Of a DNA stretch of 8,226 nt, positions 5,410 to 8,226 are shown piece by piece. Origin of the DNA: Agrobacterium fabrum. Lineage in GTDB: Bacteria; Pseudomonadota; Alphaproteobacteria; Rhizobiales; Rhizobiaceae. Position 1 is the first letter of the stretch. Every line of letters begins with the position of its first letter. The notes beneath the pieces are model-generated. The model saw only the letters and a program-made list of their open reading frames with translations. It was not told the DNA's origin and did not search any database. The DNA lies in NCBI GenBank assembly GCA_003241215.1, contig QFOL01000174.1, positions 1 through 8,226 on the forward strand, written 5' to 3'. Made by a program: the position numbers and the translations under genes.

Positions 5410-5466
5410 GGCGGCTCGACAGATCATATTGTCAACAAGCCGCCGTCAGGCGGCTTTGTTGTTTCT
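5410..5466 (+). terminator. Attenuator: antiterminator hairpin and intrinsic terminator sharing a strand
   Basis: Terminator: AAGCCGCC (5437-5444), loop GTCA, GGCGGCTT (5449-5456), then a T-rich run TTGTTGTTT. Antiterminator: GGCGGCT (5410-5416) pairs exactly with AGCCGCC (5438-5444), with a second helix GACA (5418-5421) to TGTC (5430-5433) inside. AGCCGCC can pair only one way at a time, so the two folds exclude each other. It lies between the leader peptide and the GNAT gene. As a plain terminator it could also end the peptidase transcript. Confidence 0.75.
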
Positions 5467-5508
5467 CAAGCGTCCTGACGGCACCGATAAGACCAAAGGA
5501 CCGAAAAA

Positions 5509-5997
5509 ATGACCGAAGACAGCTCCCTTACACTGGAACGACCGCCCGTCGTCATCATTCGCGGCGCCCGCAAGACGGATTTGCCCGAGCTCAACGAGAT
5601 GATCACGCTGCTTGCCTCCTACCACGGCGATGCGGCGGCGATCACGCCGGCGAAACTGGAACGCGACCTGTTCGGCCCGCTGCCCTGGGTGCACGGCCTC
5701 GTGGCCGAAGCCGATGGCGCGCTGATCGGCTACGCCCTGCTTCTGCCGCTCTACAGGGCGCAGGAAGGCCAGCGCGGGCTTGAGCTGCATCATCTCTTCG
5801 TGCGCGACGGACACCGTGGCCATGGCACCGGCCAGCATCTGGTTTCCCGCGCCCGCGATATCGCCAAGCGGCTCGGCTGCGACTATCTTTCCGTCAGCGC
5901 CACAACAGGTAATGTCGCGGCACATCGTTTCTACGAAAACATGGATTTCGCGCCCCGGCCGGTCACCGGCATGCGCTACATGCAGTCCATCGCCTGA
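5509..5997 (+). CDS. GNAT family N-acetyltransferase
   Basis: GNAT enzymes move an acetyl group from acetyl-CoA to an amine on a small molecule, peptide or protein, usually in the cytoplasm. The 162 residues contain the fold's main motifs: an N-terminal strand and helix (VIIRGARKTDLPELNEMI, 15-32), a central strand GALIGYALLLPLY (70-82), the acetyl-CoA loop R103-G-H-G-T-G108 after LHHLFVRD (93-100), and the C-terminal NVAAHRFYENMDF (135-147) with the usual tyrosine (Y142). The start has AAAGGA eight bases upstream. The gene is 21 bases before the DJ-1/PfpI gene, so the two form an operon. A terminator/antiterminator and an aromatic leader peptide precede it, which suggests control by translation state. 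The substrate cannot be told from sequence; an antibiotic or amino-acid-like amine would suit the control, but that is speculation. Confidence 0.88.
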   Translation: MTEDSSLTLERPPVVIIRGARKTDLPELNEMITLLASYHGDAAAITPAKLERDLFGPLPWVHGLVAEADGALIGYALLLPLYRAQEGQRGLELHHLFVRDGHRGHGTGQHLVSRARDIAKRLGCDYLSVSATTGNVAAHRFYENMDFAPRPVTGMRYMQSIA

Positions 5998-6018
5998 TTA
6001 AAAACCACGGAGACGGCC

Positions 6019-6585
6019 ATGACACGGATCGCCATTGCGCTGGCGCAGGATTTTGCGGACTGGGAACCGGCCCTGCTTGCGGCGGCGGCGCGCAGCTATC
6101 TCGGCGTCGAGATCGTCTACGCCACTCCCGATGGTGCGCCGGTGATCTCGATGGGCGGGCTGAAGGTGACGCCTGACACGTCCTATGGCGCGCTCGATCC
6201 CGAGAATGTCGACGCTCTCATCATTCCCGGCGGTCTCAGCTGGGAAAAGGGAACCGCTGTCGATCTTGGCGGGCTGGTGCACCGGTTTCGCGACAGGGAC
6301 CGGATGGTGGCCGGCATCTGCGCGGCGGCAAGCGCGCTCGGCGGCACGGGCGTCCTGAACGGCGTCGCCCATACCGGCAATTCGCTGGCATCGCACAAGG
6401 CCTATCCTGCCTATGGCGGCGAGGCGCTTTATCGCGACCAGCCGAAAGCGGTCAGCGATGGCGGCATCGTCACCGCCGCCGGCAGCGCGCCGGTCAGTTT
6501 CGCTGTGGAAATCCTGAAACACCTCGGCCTCTTTGGTCCGGAAGCCGAGGCGGAACTCCAGGTTTTTGCGGCGGAGCATCGGTGA
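6019..6585 (+). CDS. DJ-1/PfpI family protein (type 1 glutamine amidotransferase-like)
   Basis: This superfamily includes glyoxalase/deglycase-like stress proteins, PfpI-type peptidases and amidase-like enzymes. The 188 residues have the normal single-domain length. Visible marks are E16 in DFADWE (the conserved acidic residue near the nucleophile), the strand ALIIPGGLSWEKG (66-78), the nucleophile-elbow cysteine C101 in VAGICAAASALG, and H118 in AHTGNSL, positioned as the possible partner. No signal peptide is seen. The start has GGAGA about six bases upstream. It is the second gene of an operon with the GNAT gene and ends 39 bases before palindromic element 3. The family call is secure, but the reaction is not: peptidase, hydrolase and non-enzymatic chaperone roles all occur in relatives. 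Confidence 0.86.
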   Translation: MTRIAIALAQDFADWEPALLAAAARSYLGVEIVYATPDGAPVISMGGLKVTPDTSYGALDPENVDALIIPGGLSWEKGTAVDLGGLVHRFRDRDRMVAGICAAASALGGTGVLNGVAHTGNSLASHKAYPAYGGEALYRDQPKAVSDGGIVTAAGSAPVSFAVEILKHLGLFGPEAEAELQVFAAEHR

Positions 6586-6624
6586 GGCGGACGCTGATAT
6601 TATGGGTCACGCAAGCCCGCCCAC

Positions 6625-6741
6625 CCTCATTCCTGTGCTTGTCACAGGAATCTAGCCAGCCCAAGTCCTTGGGCTGAAACGACTCTATGCGTCGCGCAGA
6701 CGCGCGTCAGCTGGATTCCTGTGACAAGCACAGGAATGAGG
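6625..6741. repeat. Palindromic intergenic element 3 (REP-like, double hairpin with central stem)
   Basis: Arms 6625-6652 and 6714-6741 are perfect 28-nt reverse complements; extended to 32 they match at 31. Each arm folds as ATTCCTGTG, loop CTTGT, CACAGGAAT. The spacer holds a further hairpin, CAGCCCAAG (6657-6665) with CTTGGGCTG (6668-6676), and a GCGTC/GACGC stem (6689-6703). It fills the gap between the converging DJ-1 gene and the small gene at 6778. Its layout equals that of elements 1 and 2, but the stem sequence differs. Confidence 0.88.
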
Positions 6742-6777
6742 TGCTGCAAAATACAAGCGTCTTGGCACCCTCATTCA

Positions 6778-7092
6778 TCACCTCCGATCCAGCACCCGGC
6801 ACATGCGCGCCGCTGGCTCCTCGCCCTCCCCGGCAATCGCACGGCGAATATCGCGGCTGTTCAGATGCAGGCTGCGGCCGGCCGGTAAATTTGCACGTTT
6901 TATCTTGGAAAGGGCCGCCCCGACGAAGGCGGCCTCGTGGTCGTGGAAAAAGGCGAGAGCCGCCTCTCCTGCCGGGCTTGGCCCCAGCACGGCCTTGAAG
7001 GCAAGACGGTGCACGGCGCAGAAAGCGCCGTGACCAGGGACGGCAAAACGCAGCGCATCGAGTTCCTCACTCCACTCCGCTGCGTCCTGCAT
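6778..7092 (-). CDS. Small protein of unknown function, third gene of the cbtBA operon, 104 aa
   Basis: I do not recognise this protein with certainty. It has 104 residues, no membrane segment and no signal peptide. Visible blocks are LDALRFAVPGHGAFCAVHR (11-29), an Ala/Phe-rich helix ALAFFHDHEAAFVGAALSKIKR (45-66) and LHLNSRDIRRAI (75-86). The pattern of a short strand region, a Cys-containing strand and a helix ending with a charged segment resembles small DUF1488-type proteins, but I hold this only weakly. The ATG at 7092 comes four bases after the cbtA stop, so it is almost certainly co-transcribed and perhaps translationally coupled. The ribosome site is weak (TTGAGACT before ATG). The position suggests a part in cobalt or cobalamin use, by inference only. 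Histidines H21, H28, H50, H52 and H76 and cysteine C25 could bind metal. Confidence 0.68.
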   Translation of the reverse strand: MQDAAEWSEELDALRFAVPGHGAFCAVHRLAFKAVLGPSPAGEAALAFFHDHEAAFVGAALSKIKRANLPAGRSLHLNSRDIRRAIAGEGEEPAARMCRVLDRR

Positions 7093-7096
7093 AGTC

Positions 7097-7807
7097 TCAA
7101 GCCGACTGGAAGCGCTTCAGGAAAAACGCGCTCAATGTCCCGAGCAGCGCCCAGAAAACGAAGCTCGTGACGGTCGCGGCGACGATGAACTGACGCTCCA
7201 GCGGCAGCGGCGCCAGCGCATGTTCGCCTTCCGGCGGCAAGGGTGCGCCGACCACATGCGGTGCAACGATCAACACCAATGCCAATACGATGGCCCAGGG
7301 TTCGCGGCGGAACGCGATCAGCGCAATGCCGCCCGCGGTTGTGGCAACCGTCGCAAGCCACCAGATCTGCCGCGCCTCAAGAGCGGCTGCCGGACTGCCC
7401 GGCAGTTCCGGCGGCAGGCCGATCATCGGGGCCAGCATGACGGCGGCAAAACCGGCAACGCCCCAGAGAAGGCCTTCGCGCCAGCCGCCACTGGTGCCAC
7501 GCAGCGAAATGAGGCCGGTCAGTACCAGCGCATAACCGATGGCGGTCAGGACATTGGCGGCGACGGTATAGGCGGTACGCTCGAAGCCATCGGCCGGAGC
7601 CCAGGCCTCGTCATTGTGCTCATGGGCGGGAACGGCGGCACCGGAGGCCGGCGCATCATGGCTGTGGGGCGCTTCGCCGGCGCTTTCATAGGTTTCCGCC
7701 TGCAGGATGAGCGGCGTGGTACTGACAGCCTGCATGGCAGACACGGCCAAACCGCCGAGAATGCCGACGAGAACGGCGGTAAAGACGATATTGCGAAAAG
7801 ATGACAT
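7097..7807 (-). CDS. cbtA: CbtA, membrane subunit of a cobalamin-regulated cobalt transporter
   Basis: CbtA is predicted to form the membrane part of a cobalt uptake system together with the small CbtB. The 236 residues have hydrophobic segments at about 7-27, 80-101, 112-130, 149-166, 171-188 and 208-230; the family is usually described with about five helices. The loop after the first helix has two histidine pairs (H48, H50; H62, H64) that could receive metal. Typical landmarks are LPPELPG (131-137), RQIWW (146-150) and APHVVGAP (182-189). ATG 7807 is set by GAGGGG seven bases upstream and gives the family's normal N-terminus (MSSFRNIVFTAV). The frame stays open to 8062, but that part overlaps cbtB and does not look like CbtA. 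The gene is 11 bases after cbtB and shares its riboswitch. Confidence 0.93.
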   Translation of the reverse strand: MSSFRNIVFTAVLVGILGGLAVSAMQAVSTTPLILQAETYESAGEAPHSHDAPASGAAVPAHEHNDEAWAPADGFERTAYTVAANVLTAIGYALVLTGLISLRGTSGGWREGLLWGVAGFAAVMLAPMIGLPPELPGSPAAALEARQIWWLATVATTAGGIALIAFRREPWAIVLALVLIVAPHVVGAPLPPEGEHALAPLPLERQFIVAATVTSFVFWALLGTLSAFFLKRFQSA

Positions 7808-7818
7808 GCCGTTACCCC

Positions 7819-8001
7819 TCAATGGCAGGGGAAGGCATTGGCATGCCGCGTGTCGTGCGCGGCATTGTGAACGGCTTCCACGGGCGAAAAGCCGACAAAA
7901 CCGACAACGAACAGGCCAAGCACGATCGCCGTCAGCGATTGCGCAAAGCTGGCTGTTTTTGTGGAAACGGCCGAATTTGCCGTATTCTGATTGATGGACA
8001 T
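7819..8001 (-). CDS. cbtB: CbtB, small histidine-tailed subunit of the cobalt transporter
   Basis: CbtB has a single membrane helix (about 19-38) and a short tail that ends HNAAHDTRHANAFPCH, the family's cobalt-binding histidine and cysteine motif. The 60 residues match the normal length. ATG 8001 was chosen because GGAGAGGGG lies five bases upstream; the frame is open to 8169, but that extension runs through the structured leader. It is the first gene of the cbtB-cbtA-unknown operon and lies 177 bases after the end of the B12 box. The role in cobalt uptake is known from comparative studies of cobalamin-riboswitch-linked genes. Membrane orientation is inferred. Confidence 0.94.
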   Translation of the reverse strand: MSINQNTANSAVSTKTASFAQSLTAIVLGLFVVGFVGFSPVEAVHNAAHDTRHANAFPCH

Positions 8002-8006
8002 GGTGA

Positions 8007-8060
8007 CCCCTCTCCGGCGCGACCCCGCGCCTTTGGACGCGGCCAAACGGCACAAGCCGC
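8007..8060 (-). promoter_or_regulatory. Structured ribosome-site region of cbtB (possible expression platform)
   Basis: Immediately before the ribosome site GGAGAGGGG (8015-8007) the transcript can form a perfect hairpin: GGCGCG, loop GGGT, CGCGCC (8031-8016). Further upstream, GCGGC (8060-8056) can pair either with GCCG (8051-8048) or with GCCGC (8043-8039). No hairpin followed by a U-run was seen, so translational control appears more likely than termination. This is tentative. Confidence 0.4.
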
Positions 8061-8178
8061 AAGACCGCATGCGATACACTTCACCACGGGGATACGAGAC
8101 TGACACAGGAAGGCATTGATCCCGCCACCTGACATTCCGCTCTTCCGGACACCCCGCCGGCATGGACATTTCCGTGAT

Positions 8179-8226
8179 GGCAGGTCTCCTGGCTTACGGG
8201 TCAAAACCTGAAACACCTTCCCGGCA
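8179..8226 (-). ncRNA. Cobalamin riboswitch, 3' part (cut by the window edge)
   Basis: The minus strand reads GGGAAGGTG near 8221-8213 and then CCCGTAAGCCAGGAGACCTGCC-type sequence, whose B12 box AGCCAGGAGACCTGCC lies at 8194-8179. Both are hallmark 3' elements of the AdoCbl riboswitch. The 5' part of the aptamer lies beyond 8226. It leads the cbtB-cbtA operon, so cobalamin should switch cobalt uptake off. The remaining leader (8032-8178) shows no gene. Confidence 0.92.

Noticed and set aside
7220..7804. Plus-strand open frame of 194 codons opposite cbtA
   Set aside because: It is a shadow of cbtA. Its product is glycine- and arginine-rich, with no domain and no ribosome site.
7808..8062. 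N-terminal extension of cbtA, open to 8062
   Set aside because: It overlaps cbtB in another frame and does not resemble CbtA. A strong ribosome site supports the start at 7807.
8002..8169. N-terminal extension of cbtB, open to 8169
   Set aside because: It lies in the riboswitch leader. The 60-aa form has the family length and a strong ribosome site.

Overview
The window looks like chromosomal DNA of an Agrobacterium- or Rhizobium-type alphaproteobacterium. It is GC-rich, and it carries a dmeRF cobalt/nickel efflux pair with its G-tract operator, a cobalamin-controlled cbtBA pair, a CtrA-type box (TTAA-N7-TTAA) and rhizobial-style intergenic palindromes. No plasmid, phage or transposase gene is visible.

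Layout. Positions 1-1184 (+) hold the end of a betaine-type ABC transporter operon: the permease tail and the complete ATPase. Positions 1185-1526 are non-coding, with palindromic element 1 and a CtrA-type box before a 95-aa orphan gene (1527-1814, +). Element 2 fills the convergent gap to dmeF. The dmeRF operon (3328 down to 1968, -) has a promoter whose -10 lies inside a DmeR-type operator. Divergent from it are a 116-aa orphan (3457-3807), a MerR-family metal sensor (3869-4282) with a 27-bp dyad over its start region, and a prolyl iminopeptidase-like hydrolase (4366-5313).

Positions 5314-5508 are the most interesting part. They contain a consensus -35, a 17-codon reading frame ending YFWAYL, an antiterminator hairpin, and an intrinsic terminator that shares a strand with that hairpin. 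This is the layout of a ribosome-mediated transcription attenuator. It would control a two-gene operon of a GNAT acetyltransferase (5509-5997) and a DJ-1/PfpI-family protein (6019-6585).

Palindromic element 3 fills the next convergent gap. The right end (-) is a cobalamin riboswitch (cut by the window edge), then cbtB, cbtA and a small unknown gene read as one operon.

Working together: dmeRF would export Co/Ni when in excess, and cbtBA would import cobalt when cobalamin is low, so opposite arms of cobalt homeostasis lie within about 5 kb. The three palindromic elements share one design (invariant TCAT, CTTGA/T loop, ATC) but have different, fully compensated stems. Two of them lie between convergent genes, as expected for transcript-end signals.
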